From JAWKHR01 sp041394725 (GTDB taxonomy: Bacteria; Acidobacteriota; Vicinamibacteria; Vicinamibacterales; SCN-69-37), in assembly GCA_041394725.1 (NCBI GenBank), contig JAWKHR010000007.1, positions 124,001 through 188,000 on the forward strand: 64,000 nt of DNA, in the 5' to 3' direction. Shown here in pieces: positions 23,991-33,792 of the stretch. The notes beneath the pieces are model-generated. The model made no database searches. It was not told the DNA's origin and saw only the letters and a list, made by a program, of their open reading frames with translations. Position 1 is the first letter of the stretch, and every line of letters starts with the position of its first letter. The position numbers and the translations under genes are program-made.

Positions 23991-26462
23991 TCAGCGGCCT
24001 CCGACGACGATGGCCGCGCCCGCGAGCCCCGGAGACGAGGCCCGGACGGTGGCCGTGGCCAACGGGTCCGTGAGCCGCAGGATGATCAGTCCGCGACCCT
24101 CGAAGGCCCGGTGCGTCGCGTCCCCACCACTGTCCACGTCGTTCAGGTTGCCGTTGCCCATGCCGAGCAGCCGTGCCGAGCCCTCAATCGCAATCGTCAC
24201 CGGCGCGTCGGCGTCGGGCACCCGAACGCCGTTGGCGTCCACGACGCAGTATTCGACCTGCGCGGTGCGGCTGCCGTCCGGCTCTGGCGACGACGCATCC
24301 CCGCTGGCGTCCACCAGCTCGATGCGCCGCGCGGCCCCGGCCGAGCGGAGCGAGAACTCCGCGACGCGTGCGCCGCCGGTCGTCGCGACCGCCGTAAGGA
24401 CACCCGGTTCGAACGGCACGTCCCAGCTCAGGACGCCGGCCTCCGCGTCGGCGCGGCGCTTCGTGCCGACCGCGCGTCCGTTCAGCGAGAGCGTGACCTC
24501 GTCGGCGTTCGTCCACGCAACGACGCGCATGGTCGTGCCCACCGCCCAGTTCCAGTGCTCTTCCGGCCGCGCGGCGCGCGCACGGGGGGCCGCGTTCGCC
24601 GCGGGCGCCGGCATCGCCGCGAGCGCCACCATCGGCTCATTGCTCCAGAGGCTCTGCCGGAATCGGGCCATCGGCTTCATGAACCCGGCCAGGTCGAGCA
24701 GCCCCGCGCCGTTCGCGCGGTTGGGAAACGTGCGCGCCTCGCCGAGATAGTCGATGCCGGTCCACAGGAACTGTCCCGACACGTAGGCGTTGTCGCGTGC
24801 GGTCGTCCAGCTCTCGTACGAGTGCCCGGTCTCGCTGCCGAAGAGCACCCGCGCCGGGTACTTCGCGTGGTCGGCCGCGTAGCGCGACTCCTGGTAGTTG
24901 TAGCCGACGATGTCGAGCAACTCGCCGAGACCGACCGCGTCGGACATCTCCGCGCTCGCCAGCGCCATCGTCACCGGTCGCGTGGCATCGAGCCGGTGGA
25001 CGGCGTCGATGAGCGGCCGCGCGAGCGTGACCAGGTTCGCGGCGGGCGGGTTGGTCGCGCGATACCGCTGGCCGAGCACCGGATCCGAGAACGGGTCGTT
25101 GGGGTAGTCCACCTCGTTGCCGATGCTCCACATGATCACCGACGGGTGGTTCCGATCGCGCCGGACCATGTCCTCCACGTCGCGCACCGACCATTCCGCG
25201 AAGTCTTCCGCGTAGCCGAAGCGGCTGGGCACGCCAGCGTTCCAGCCCTCGACCCACTTGTTCTTCGCGGGCGTGAACTCGTCGAACGCCTCGTCCTTCA
25301 CGAGGAAACCCATCCGGTCGGCGAGGTCGAGGAACTCGGGCGCGGGCGGGTTGTGGCTGGTGCGGATCGCGTTGACGCCGATGGCCTTCAGCGTCCCCAG
25401 GCGGCGCTCCCAGACGGCAATCGGCACCGCCGCGCCGACGCTGCCCGCGTCGTGGTGCAGGCACACGCCCTTCAGTTCGATCGGTTCCTCGTTCAGGAAG
25501 AACCCGTCGGCCGGATCGAACCGGATCGTGCGGATGCCGAACGTCGTCTCAGCGTCGTCCACGACGCCGGCGGCGGCGCGGACGCGCTGCCGGACGACGT
25601 AGAGGGTGGGCGTGGTCGTGGACCACCGTTCCGGCCTCGCGACGTCGAGGGACTGCGTGAGCGCGGCCGTCGTGTGCGCGGAGGCGGAGCCCGGGGTCGT
25701 GATGCGGGCGACGATCGTGCCTCGCAGGAGGATCTCGGATTCGAGGACGAAGGCCTTTTCGCCATCGGACGCGTTCTCGATCGCCGTGTCCACCTGAACG
25801 CGCGCCGCCCCGGCCGTGACCGTCGGCGTCGTCACCGTCGTGCCCCAGTGCGCGACGTGGAGCGGATCGGTGAAGCGCATCCGCACGTGACGGTAGATCC
25901 CCGACCCCGTGTACCAGCGCGAGTCGGCGAAGCGCGAGTGATCGACGCGAACCGCGACGACGTTGTCGGCCCCGCCGCTGCGGAGGAACGGTGTGAGCGG
26001 CACCTCGAAGCTCGAGTAGCCGTAGGGCCGCCCACCGACGAGGTGGCCGTTCACCCAGATCTCGGAGTGGTCGTAGATGCCGTCGAACTCCATCGCGCCG
26101 ACGTGGCCCTCGAGGCTCGGGGGAAGCGTGAAGTGCTTCCGGTACCACCCGACGCCGCCGGGCGCGTAGCCGTTGCCGCTGCCGAACTCGGCGCTGAACG
26201 GGCCGTCGGCGCTCCAGTCGTGGGGGAGATCGACGGTCGTCCACGCCGCGTCGTCGAAGGCGGGCATGGCGGCGCTGGCGAAGTCGCCGCGGCTGAACCG
26301 CCAGCCGGCGTCGGCGTCGAGGACGACGCGGGCGGACGGTGGCGGCTGCTGCGCGCGGACAGGGGAGTCGGCTGTGGCGATAGCGGCGAAGGCCCCGGCG
26401 ATCAGGGCGAGGGCGAGGAGGGACGACCGGCGCGGGCGCCGACGGCGGGCGGGGGGTGTCAT
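23991..26462 (-). CDS. Glycoside hydrolase family 2 protein (beta-galactosidase-like), secreted
   Basis: 823 residues with a Tat/Sec-like signal (RRRRPRRSSLLALALIAGAF). The GH2 sugar-binding domain (WTTVDLPHDWSADGPF, GGVGWYRKHFTLP, SEIWVNGHLVGGRPYGYSSF) is followed by an immunoglobulin-like domain and the TIM barrel (LKGVCLHHDAG, AIRTSHNPPAPEFLDLADRMG). The acid/base Glu is in MWSIGNEVDYPND near residue 450 and the nucleophile Glu in FGSETGHS near 543. C-terminal beta domains (DUF4982-type and Big-like) follow. It should release beta-linked galactose or a related sugar from extracellular glycans. No sugar transporter lies beside it. Confidence 0.92.
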   Translation of the reverse strand: MTPPARRRRPRRSSLLALALIAGAFAAIATADSPVRAQQPPPSARVVLDADAGWRFSRGDFASAAMPAFDDAAWTTVDLPHDWSADGPFSAEFGSGNGYAPGGVGWYRKHFTLPPSLEGHVGAMEFDGIYDHSEIWVNGHLVGGRPYGYSSFEVPLTPFLRSGGADNVVAVRVDHSRFADSRWYTGSGIYRHVRMRFTDPLHVAHWGTTVTTPTVTAGAARVQVDTAIENASDGEKAFVLESEILLRGTIVARITTPGSASAHTTAALTQSLDVARPERWSTTTPTLYVVRQRVRAAAGVVDDAETTFGIRTIRFDPADGFFLNEEPIELKGVCLHHDAGSVGAAVPIAVWERRLGTLKAIGVNAIRTSHNPPAPEFLDLADRMGFLVKDEAFDEFTPAKNKWVEGWNAGVPSRFGYAEDFAEWSVRDVEDMVRRDRNHPSVIMWSIGNEVDYPNDPFSDPVLGQRYRATNPPAANLVTLARPLIDAVHRLDATRPVTMALASAEMSDAVGLGELLDIVGYNYQESRYAADHAKYPARVLFGSETGHSYESWTTARDNAYVSGQFLWTGIDYLGEARTFPNRANGAGLLDLAGFMKPMARFRQSLWSNEPMVALAAMPAPAANAAPRARAARPEEHWNWAVGTTMRVVAWTNADEVTLSLNGRAVGTKRRADAEAGVLSWDVPFEPGVLTAVATTGGARVAEFSLRSAGAARRIELVDASGDASSPEPDGSRTAQVEYCVVDANGVRVPDADAPVTIAIEGSARLLGMGNGNLNDVDSGGDATHRAFEGRGLIILRLTDPLATATVRASSPGLAGAAIVVGGR

Positions 26463-26499
26463 GAGGGGTTCAGTCTACGCGCAGTAGTCTGGAACGAAC

Positions 26500-26862
26500 A
26501 TGACGCCCTCAGCCCGCATGCCGACCTACGCCTCCCTCGAGGTCGCCGGCCCCTGGCGCGACATCCCGAACTGTCCCGGCCGGCGCGTCTGGCGCGGCCC
26601 GCGCGATACGACGGTGCGCGAGCTCGTCGGCGATGCGGTCACCATTCACGTCTTCGAGCACACCACCGCAGCCGATCCCGTGCACGTCGTCGTCTTCGAC
26701 GGCGGAGGGCTCATTTCCTATCGCCAGGCGGACGGGCGGTTCGCGCACACGCTGAACACGCCGGAAGGGCTGGCGCGGAAGCTGCGCGAGCTGGGGATAG
26801 ACGTGGACGGGCTGATCGAGCTGGGGATAGACGCGGCGGCGCTCACTCCGCGCGCAACGTGA
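26500..26862 (+). CDS. Small conserved-looking hypothetical protein
   Basis: 120 residues (an internal ATG at 26518, MPTYASLEVAGPW, is an alternative start). I do not recognise a family. The sequence is soluble, with a plausible alpha/beta character: VTIHVFEHTTAADPVHVVVFDGG is two strands, and the C-terminus is helical with a repeated module (ELGIDVDGLI then ELGIDAAAL) made by a 16-base direct repeat, GAGCTGGGGATAGACG, 30 bases apart. It is divergent from the GH2 gene across 37 bases, and its 3' end overlaps the ADOP 4 stop by 20 bases on the other strand. Confidence 0.6.
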   Translation: MTPSARMPTYASLEVAGPWRDIPNCPGRRVWRGPRDTTVRELVGDAVTIHVFEHTTAADPVHVVVFDGGGLISYRQADGRFAHTLNTPEGLARKLRELGIDVDGLIELGIDAAALTPRAT

Positions 26863-29449
26863 CGATCGGATCCAGCCTCACCACACGGCGCGCGGGAACG
26901 TAGCTCGCCACGGCGGTGACCAGCAGCATCAAGCCCGCGCAAGCCAGGAACGTCCCGGCGTCCAGCGCCGTCACGCCGTAGAGCCACGTGGCGAGGAGCC
27001 GCGTGCCGAGCACGGCGCCCGCGACGCCGATCGTCACGCCGGCGACGGCAAGCACGAGACCCCCACGCAGCACCTGCCACGTCAGGAGGCCGGCCGTGGC
27101 CCCGAGCGCCATGCGGACGCCGATCTCCCGCGTGCGCTCCGTGACCCACCACCCGACGACCGCGGCCAGGCCCAGCGTGGCGAGGACGACGGCCAGGACC
27201 CCCAGCAGCCCGAACATCCACGCCCCGAACCGCGACTTCGCGACCGATCGATCGACGATGGCCTGCAGGGAGTCGATGCTGTCCACGACCTGCCCGGGCC
27301 TGGCGGCGGCGACGGCCGTGCGAATGGCGGACTCGGGCAGGGGCGCCGACGGGTCCATGCGCACCACGAAATGGAAGAGCCGCGCCGAGGGCTGTTGCTC
27401 GAACGGGATGTAGATCTGCGGGTCGGTGCGAATCCGGGGACCGAAGTCCCGGATGTGCGCGGCGACGCCGACCACGAGGTGGGCCGTGCGGCCGCCGCGC
27501 GCCTCGACCTCGACGATCCGGCCGACCGCCGGCCCGTCCGGCCACAGGCGTCGCGCCGCTTCCTCATCGACGATGGCCACCGCGGGCGCGCCGGGGACGT
27601 CTCCGGGCCCGAAGGGACGGCCCGCCTCGAGCCGGATCCCGAGGGCGTCGAAGAAATTCGGCGTGACGGCGGTGGACCACGCCGCGACCGTCACCGAGCC
27701 GGCGGTGAGGTCGCGGGTGGACGTCAGCCCCGTCATCGGCACGAACGTCGCCATGGCCACGTCGCGCACGCCGGGCAGGCGTTCGAGATCCGCGGAGACC
27801 GCCGCAGCGAACGGACGGATGTCGGCGGCCTCGTCGGGCGAGCCCGGCAGGGTGACCCGAGCGACCACGCGGCCGGTGGCCTCGAAGCCGGGCTGCGACG
27901 GGCGCAGGACGAGGAACGTGCGGACCATCAGCCCCGCGCCGATCAGGAGCGTGAGCGACGCGGCGATCTGGAGGACGACGAGCGCCGGGCGGGTCCGCCG
28001 TGCGCCGCGAACGGCGCCGCGGCCGCCCGCCTTGAGATCGCGGCCGAGATCCGGTCGTGTCGCCTGGACGGCGGGGAGAAGGCCGACGCTGACGACCGCG
28101 ACCAGCGCGACGGCCAGCGTCACGGCGAGCGTGCGGACATCGAGGGCAATGAGGTCGCGCCGAGGCATGGCCGGTGGCATCAGGGCCACGAGGGCCGTCA
28201 GCGTCATCCGCGCGGCCAGGATGCCGCCGACGGCGCCGAGTCCCCACAGCACGATCATCTCGGCCAGCACCTGCCGGACCAGGCGGCCGCGGCTCGCGCC
28301 CATCGCCACCCGCACCGCCAGCTCCGATCGCCGGCTCGCCAGCCGTTCGAGGTGCAGGCTGGCGACGTTCGCGCACGCGATGAGCAGCAGGCATCCCACG
28401 GCGCCGACCAGGGCCGCGAAGGGGCCGCGCAGATCGCCCAGGTTCTGGTCGGTGAGCTGGAGCAGCTCGACACGAGCGCCGGTCTCGCCGGAGTACGCCG
28501 GCAGCGCGGCAAGACGGCCCGTCGCGTTGACCTGCGCCGCCGCGTCCGCGAGCGACACCCCGTCGGCCAGGCGCACGAAGACGACGGGGCCGCGCGCGGA
28601 ACAGCCCAGGAACGTCCCACCGTCGAGCGCGGGGCCGAAGGGGACCCAGCCGTCGATCAGGTTGCCTTCGGTCGCTCCCCGGAAGGCGGCCGGCATGACG
28701 CCGATGATGGTCGCCGGCACGCCATCGAGGAGCATGGTGCGCCCCGGCACGTCCGGGTCCGCGTGGAAGCGCTGCGTCCAGGCGCGATGCGACAGCACGA
28801 CGACCGGTGCGGCGCCGGGGCGGTCTTCGTCCGGCGTGTAGGTGCGGCCGAGGAGCGGGGGCGTGCCCAGCACGCGAAAGATGCCGGCGGTCGAGCAGTG
28901 GATCGACAGGCGGGCCGGTCCGTCCGGCGCGGCCCAGGTGACGCTGCCGACCGTCTCGGCCGCGACCGCCTCGAACGCGGGCGACGCCTCGAGAATCGGC
29001 AGGTGACCCACGGGGATCGCGGCACTCCTGGGATCGCGCGGCGTGGACTCGAGTACGGAAGCGACGCGGCCGGCGTCCGCGAACGGCATCCGCAGCACCA
29101 CCGCATTGACGACGCCGAAGACGACGGCGTTGGCGCCGGTGCCGACGGCCAGCATGATCACCGCCGCGGCGGTCGAGCCCGGCGACCGTGCCAGTATCCG
29201 GGCCGCCACCCGCACGTCGCGTCCGAGGTCGTCGATCCAGGCGACGGCGGCCGTGGCCAGCAGGCGCGGCACCGTGCGCCACCACAGGCGCGCCAGCCCC
29301 CTGACGCCGCGCGCGCGGGCGTCGGCGCGCTGGTCGCGGAAATCCGCGGCCATGTCGTCGCCGAAGTCGCCACGGAACTCGGCGGGAAACAGGCGCAGCA
29401 GCGCGCGATAGATCCGGTCGCCGATCGCGCGCCGGCGACGGGGCGTCAC
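26843..29449 (-). CDS. ADOP-family permease 4
   Basis: 868 residues, intact. The N-terminal cytoplasmic part (AIGDRIYRALLRLFPAEFR) is followed by the first membrane helix (AVIMLAVGTGANAVVFGVV), first periplasmic core, FtsX block (LVGAVGCLLLIACANVASLH), second core (DEAADIRPFAAAVSADLERL), second FtsX block and the family end DPIVTLRAE. No ATPase nearby. The start overlaps the PadR 4 stop by four bases. Its 3' end converges on the small hypothetical gene with a 20-base overlap. Confidence 0.93.
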   Translation of the reverse strand: MTPRRRRAIGDRIYRALLRLFPAEFRGDFGDDMAADFRDQRADARARGVRGLARLWWRTVPRLLATAAVAWIDDLGRDVRVAARILARSPGSTAAAVIMLAVGTGANAVVFGVVNAVVLRMPFADAGRVASVLESTPRDPRSAAIPVGHLPILEASPAFEAVAAETVGSVTWAAPDGPARLSIHCSTAGIFRVLGTPPLLGRTYTPDEDRPGAAPVVVLSHRAWTQRFHADPDVPGRTMLLDGVPATIIGVMPAAFRGATEGNLIDGWVPFGPALDGGTFLGCSARGPVVFVRLADGVSLADAAAQVNATGRLAALPAYSGETGARVELLQLTDQNLGDLRGPFAALVGAVGCLLLIACANVASLHLERLASRRSELAVRVAMGASRGRLVRQVLAEMIVLWGLGAVGGILAARMTLTALVALMPPAMPRRDLIALDVRTLAVTLAVALVAVVSVGLLPAVQATRPDLGRDLKAGGRGAVRGARRTRPALVVLQIAASLTLLIGAGLMVRTFLVLRPSQPGFEATGRVVARVTLPGSPDEAADIRPFAAAVSADLERLPGVRDVAMATFVPMTGLTSTRDLTAGSVTVAAWSTAVTPNFFDALGIRLEAGRPFGPGDVPGAPAVAIVDEEAARRLWPDGPAVGRIVEVEARGGRTAHLVVGVAAHIRDFGPRIRTDPQIYIPFEQQPSARLFHFVVRMDPSAPLPESAIRTAVAAARPGQVVDSIDSLQAIVDRSVAKSRFGAWMFGLLGVLAVVLATLGLAAVVGWWVTERTREIGVRMALGATAGLLTWQVLRGGLVLAVAGVTIGVAGAVLGTRLLATWLYGVTALDAGTFLACAGLMLLVTAVASYVPARRVVRLDPIVTLRAE

Positions 29450-29817
29450 GCGTCCCCGGTCCGGCGGAGCAGCCGCCGGGCGCGTGCCGTCTGCACGATG
29501 CGCTCGTGGCGCTCGGCCTCGGCGCTCGCGACGCGGCGGCCGAAGTCGGTGAGCGAGTAGTAGTGCCGCCGCTCGTCATCGCTGGCGGACGCGGGCCGGC
29601 GCTTCGCGGTGACGATCAGGCCGTCGGCCAGCAGCCGCTTGACGAGGCCGTAGAGCGTCCCGGTGCTGAGCTCGACCTCGCCGCCGGTCCGCTCGGCCAC
29701 TTCCTTGATTATGGCGTAGCCGTGGCGGTCGCCGCCGGCGAGCGACAGCAGCACGTGGAACATCGCCGGCGTCAGCGGCAGCAGAGCGGTGGGGTCGCGC
29801 GGGGGGCGAGGCGGCAT
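29446..29817 (-). CDS. PadR-family transcriptional regulator 4
   Basis: 123 residues. TPAMFHVLLSLAGGDRHGYAI, STGTLYGLVKRLLADGLIV and DDERRHYYSLTDFGRRVASA mark the PadR winged helix. The C-terminal helix is basic (ERIVQTARARRLLRRTG). ATGA overlap with ADOP 4. A strong nested palindrome sits eight bases upstream of the start, in the intergenic region shared with the divergent ADOP 5. Confidence 0.93.
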   Translation of the reverse strand: MPPRPPRDPTALLPLTPAMFHVLLSLAGGDRHGYAIIKEVAERTGGEVELSTGTLYGLVKRLLADGLIVTAKRRPASASDDERRHYYSLTDFGRRVASAEAERHERIVQTARARRLLRRTGDA

Positions 29818-29824
29818 CGGGGCA

Positions 29825-29862
29825 ACTCAGTCGTGCGACGATACGTCGTGACACGACTGAGT
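29825..29862. promoter_or_regulatory. Nested palindromes between PadR 4 and ADOP 5, probable operator
   Basis: Outer arms ACTCAGTCGTG and CACGACTGAGT are perfect 11-base inverted repeats. Inside them CGACG-ATA-CGTCG is a second perfect palindrome (29836-29848). The element is positioned to control both the padR 4-ADOP 4 unit and the divergent ADOP 5 remnant. It is the strongest operator-like site in the window. Confidence 0.65.
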
Positions 29863-29981
29863 GTCAAGCGGCGTCGGTCCGGAACCGCCGTCGCGATCGG
29901 GCCGTCGTATGATGCGGCTCGCACTGGCGTGATGGTGTCCGCAGGCGGTCGGCGACGGATGCCGCTGCGGTGGGAGGTGTC

Positions 29982-32416
29982 ATGGGGATCGGCGTGCTGC
30001 GCCGGTGGCGGCGCCACCCGCGGCTGGCGGTGCATCACCTCGCGACCATCGCCCTCGGCATGGCGGCGGTGACGGCCATCGTCAGCCTCATGCTGGCGAT
30101 GGCGTTCCAGCCGCTGCCGTTTCGCGAGGCGGCGCGGCTCGTGCAGGTGTGGGACCGCGTGCAGTCGGGCGCGCCGGTCGAGGCGCTGTCGGGCGCCGAG
30201 CTGATCGAGTTCGAGGAACGTACGGACACGGTCTTCGAGTCCTTTGGCGGATTCCTCCTGCAGCCCTTCGTCCTGCTCGAGGACGGGGGAGGCGCGACCA
30301 CCGTGCAGATCGCGCGCCTGGAGGAAGGCGCGTTCCGGGCCCTCGACCTGACGCCCGTGCTCGGGCCGGCCGTGAGCGACGCCGCTTCGGTTCCAGGCGG
30401 CCTCGGATCCGTCTGGATCAGCCGCAACCTGTGGCAGTCGCGCTTCGGCGGCAACCCGTCGGTCGTCGGCCGGACGATTCGGCTCGCGCAGGACGCGGCC
30501 GGCACGTTCGAGACCCGGTCCGAGGTCGCCGGCGTGCTGCCCGCCGACATCCGGATCCCGCATCCGGGCGGCGACGCGCCGATCGACGTCTGGGCGATCC
30601 TGCCCGCCGACCTGAAGAGTCGCGCGTCGAAGGCGCGGCTGTTCTTCGCCCTCGGCCGGCTGCTGCCGGCGCGCACCGTCGCGGACGCGCAGGCCGCCCT
30701 GACCGTCATCGCCGACGGCCGGCCCGGCGTCCTCGAGCGGCGGAACCGGCCCGTCGTGCGGAGCCTCGAGGACGTCGCGTACGGCCCGGCCCGGCGCACG
30801 ATCGGCGTGCTGATGGCCGGCGTCGGACTGGTGCTTTTGCTGGCTCTCGCCAACCTCGCCAGCCTGACCGTCGCCGAGGGCCAGAGGCGGCGCGTGGAAC
30901 TGGCCGTCCGGATCTCGCTCGGCGCGAGCCGCGCGCGGCTCTGGCGCGACCTCGCGGCGGAACACGTCGCACTGACGCTCTGCGCGCTCGGACTCGGCCT
31001 GCCGCTGGCCTGGGTCGCCCTGCGCGGCCTGACCCGCCTGGCGACGATCGCCGACATCGGTCCCGCGCTGCCACAGCCGCCGGACCTCGAGCCCTGGATT
31101 CTGTGCCGTGTCCGCGTGCGCGCTGGCCGCCGCCCTCGTGTGGGCGACGCTCATCGTCCGGACCCTCGAGTCCAGCAACGGCTCGGGCGTGCTGCGGTCG
31201 AGTTCACTGGCCGGCACCGCTCGCACGGGCACCGCGGATCGACGACGCGCCGGCATGCTGAGACTCGGCGTGCTGTCGGTGCAGGCCTGTCGGCGTCGCG
31301 CTGATGGTGCTGGCCCTGTCGATGGCCCGGATCTACGGCCAGTTGACCGCGGCCGATCTCGGCCCGGCGCCTGACCGCACGTCGTTCTTCTCGGTGCGGG
31401 CAGCGGCGAGGACCACCGGGCCGCCCACCGCTGCGGGTGCCTCGGCGTTCACGGCCGAGGTGCGATCGGTGCTGCAGCGCCTGCCCGACGTGCGCGCGAT
31501 GGCGGTCGCCGAGTCGATTCCCCGCTGCGCACGGCCGCGCCCTTCTGGAGCCGGACGATCCCGTGGACGCGCCGCGCCAGACCGCATGCCGTCGCGGGTC
31601 TCGGACGACTACTTCAGTACGCTCGGCATTCCGATCGTCTTCGGCCGCGGCTTCGACGCGTCGGACCGGTACGGCGGCCGCGACGTCGCGGTCATCGACC
31701 TCGAGATGGCGCGCCGGAACTGGGACACGCCTGAGGACGCGGTGAACGCGCGCATCTTCGTCGGCGGATCGCGGCGGCCATCCGACGTCATCGGCGTCGC
31801 CGGCTCGTTCGGCGGCTACTGGGCGCAGGCGCCGGTGCCGGCGATATGCCTCGCTGCGGCAGGACCCCAGCTCGTCGAACGTCGTCATCCTGCGGACGGC
31901 CGAGCCGGCGCGCGACGTCGCCGAGCGCGCGCGGCAGGCGCTGGCCCCGCGGCCAGGCGGCATCGAGGTGTCGGCCGCAACGACGCTCCTCGACGGCTGG
32001 CAGGCGACGGCCACGCGGCCGCGCGGCGCGGATAGTCCGCGATGCTGCTGCTGGCGGCTTCGTCGGCATCGCGCTGGGCGCGCAGGGCGTCGCGCTCGCG
32101 GCCTCGATCGTGACGGCGCGCCGGCAGGAGCTGGCCATTCGTTCGGCGGCTCGGCGCGGCCGGGCGGACGCTCGTGTGGCTCGTGCTGCGGCGGCTGGTC
32201 GTCGCCGTCGCCGCGGGCGAGTCGGCCGGCGTGCTGGCCATCGTAGCGTTGCCGCGCCTGGCGCCGCCGTGGATCAGCGCGGCGGCGCTCGGCGATCCGG
32301 TGGCGCCGATCCTGACGGCGATCGTCGTGCTCCTGGCGACGGCTGTGCTCGGCGGCCTCGTGCCGGCGCGTTCGGCCCTGCGCGCGGCACCGGGGGCATG
32401 GCTGCGGGGCACCTGA
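29982..32416 (+). pseudogene. ADOP-family permease 5, multiply frameshifted
   Basis: A good ribosome site (GGGAGG) precedes the ATG at 29982. The first 370 residues are in frame (first membrane helix, periplasmic core, and an FtsX segment, GVLMAGVGLVLLLALANLAS). Homology then jumps frame near 31105 (LAAALVWATLIVRTLESSNG) and again near 31300 (LALSMARIYGQLTAADLGP). The second core (VSDDYFSTLGIPIVFGRGFD) and the last FtsX block (LRRLVVAVAAGESAGVLAI) are in different frames. At least four indels are needed. It has no padR of its own and is divergent from padR 4 across 164 bases. Decayed gene, or a stretch of poor consensus. Confidence 0.8.
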
Positions 32417-32647
32417 GCCGGGCGCCCGGCTTCGAAAGCATGGGGCCTGTTGGTGCTCGAGCCAGCGGCACCGGCCGGACGCCGCGCCGACGGCCGCGGT
32501 GAACGCGAGCCAGGCCGGCGCCCAGGCCATGAACGTGCCGGCGGCCGCCGAAAGCAGTCCCAGGCCGGCGACGGCGGCCCGCCGACGGCGACGGGCGCGG
32601 GCGAGGGCCGCGGCGAAGTCGCCGGGTGAGAGCTCGATGGCGATCAT
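32417..32647 (-). CDS. Small membrane protein coupled to kdpD-N, 3' end not evident
   Basis: The ATG at 32647 overlaps the kdpD-N stop by four bases (ATGA) and opens MIAIELSPGDFAAALARAR, then a basic stretch and two likely membrane segments (AAVAGLGLLSAAAGTFMAW, APAWLAFTAAVGAA). No in-frame stop occurs until far into the antisense of ADOP 5, so the natural end appears lost at the junction with that decayed gene. I give the end at the edge of the ADOP 5 remnant. Family not recognised. Confidence 0.35.
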
Positions 32648-33792
32648 GCGTCCTCCAGCGGCACGACCTGGACCGCGGCATCGGGCACCGCGCCGAGGAA
32701 CGTGTCGAGGGTCGATCCGCGCCAGAGCAGTTCCCAGCGCGATCGGGCCGTCTGCCCGAAAATCACGTGCGTGACGCCCTCGCGGCGCGCGAAGGCGATG
32801 AGGCCCTCCGACGGCCGGCCGGCCCGGACGCGCACGACGGTCGCGCCGAGCGACTCGGCCAGCCGGATGTTCTGCTGCAGCGTCTCCGCGTCCCCGGCCC
32901 GAATGCGGTCCGGGGTCTCGCGGGGCGTCTCGACGTAGACCGCGTACCACTTCGAGCCGAGCCGGCCGGCGATCCGCGCGCCCGTCCGGATGACGCGCGG
33001 CGCCAGCGCGCTCGCGCTCATGCAGACCATGACGCGCTCGGGAATCAGCGCCGGTTCGAGGCCCTCGCGCGTCCGGTAGCTCGCCGCCTTCTCGCCCACT
33101 TCGTCGGCCACCGCCCGCAGCGCGAGTTCCCGCAGCGTCGAGAGATGGCCCTTCCGGAAGAAGCTGCGGAGCGCCTGCTCGACCTTCTCCGGGGCGTACA
33201 CCTTGCCTTCGCGCAGCCGGTGGCGCAGCTCGTCAACCGTCACGTCCACGTTGATGACCTCGTCCGCGCGGTCGAAGAACGTGTCGGGCACGGTCTCGCG
33301 GACGCGGACGCCGGTGGCCTTCGCGACCGCGTCGTTGAGCGTCTCGAGGTGCTGGATGTTGACCGCCGTCATCACGTGGATGCCCGCGTCGAGCAGATCC
33401 GCGACGTCCTCGTACCGCTTCCCGTGCGGGCTGCCCGGCACGTTGGTGTGCGCCAGCTCGTCGACGACGCAGACCTGCGGCCGCCGCCGGAGGATGGCCT
33501 CGACGTCCATGTCCTCCATCGTCACGCCCCGGTAGGCGACCGCGCGGCGCGGCACGATCTCGAGGTCGCCGATCTGCGCCTCGGTCTCGCGGCGGCCGTA
33601 GGTTTCGACGAGGCCGATCACGACGTCGAGGCCGCGGGCCTTCAGGCCGTGCGCGTCCTGCAGCATCGTGTAGGTCTTGCCGACCCCGGGCGCGGCGCCG
33701 ATGTAGACGCGGAGGCGCGCGCGGCCGCGCTCCTGCAGGCGGGCCAGCAGGGCCTCGGCGGTCGGGCGCGCGCCGGGCGCCATGGCCGTCAC
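32644..33792 (-). CDS. kdpD: KdpD N-terminal half (K+-sensing/USP part, no kinase)
   Basis: 382 residues. Residues 20-230 are the KdpD domain with Walker A GAAPGVGKTYTM, the Walker B-like VCVVDELAHTNVPGS and HVMTAVNIQHLETLND. Residues 250-375 are the universal-stress-protein domain (ERVMVCMSASALAPRVIRTG, ARREGVTHVIFGQTARSRW). The protein stops just where the four membrane helices and kinase of a full KdpD would begin. Stand-alone N-terminal KdpD proteins are known in some cyanobacteria and Deinococcus. The GTG start overlaps the kdpB stop (GTGA). The missing kinase half is encoded 5.4 kb upstream, on the other side of kdpFACB. Confidence 0.92.
   Translation of the reverse strand: MTAMAPGARPTAEALLARLQERGRARLRVYIGAAPGVGKTYTMLQDAHGLKARGLDVVIGLVETYGRRETEAQIGDLEIVPRRAVAYRGVTMEDMDVEAILRRRPQVCVVDELAHTNVPGSPHGKRYEDVADLLDAGIHVMTAVNIQHLETLNDAVAKATGVRVRETVPDTFFDRADEVINVDVTVDELRHRLREGKVYAPEKVEQALRSFFRKGHLSTLRELALRAVADEVGEKAASYRTREGLEPALIPERVMVCMSASALAPRVIRTGARIAGRLGSKWYAVYVETPRETPDRIRAGDAETLQQNIRLAESLGATVVRVRAGRPSEGLIAFARREGVTHVIFGQTARSRWELLWRGSTLDTFLGAVPDAAVQVVPLEDA

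Noticed and set aside
23673..26903. A 1076-codon plus-strand frame opposite the GH2 gene
   Set aside because: No domain similarity, biased composition, and the GH2 gene with complete active-site motifs lies on the other strand.
29982..32416. Programmed frameshifting in ADOP 5
   Set aside because: At least four shifts in different directions without slippery sequences; decay or sequence error is simpler.
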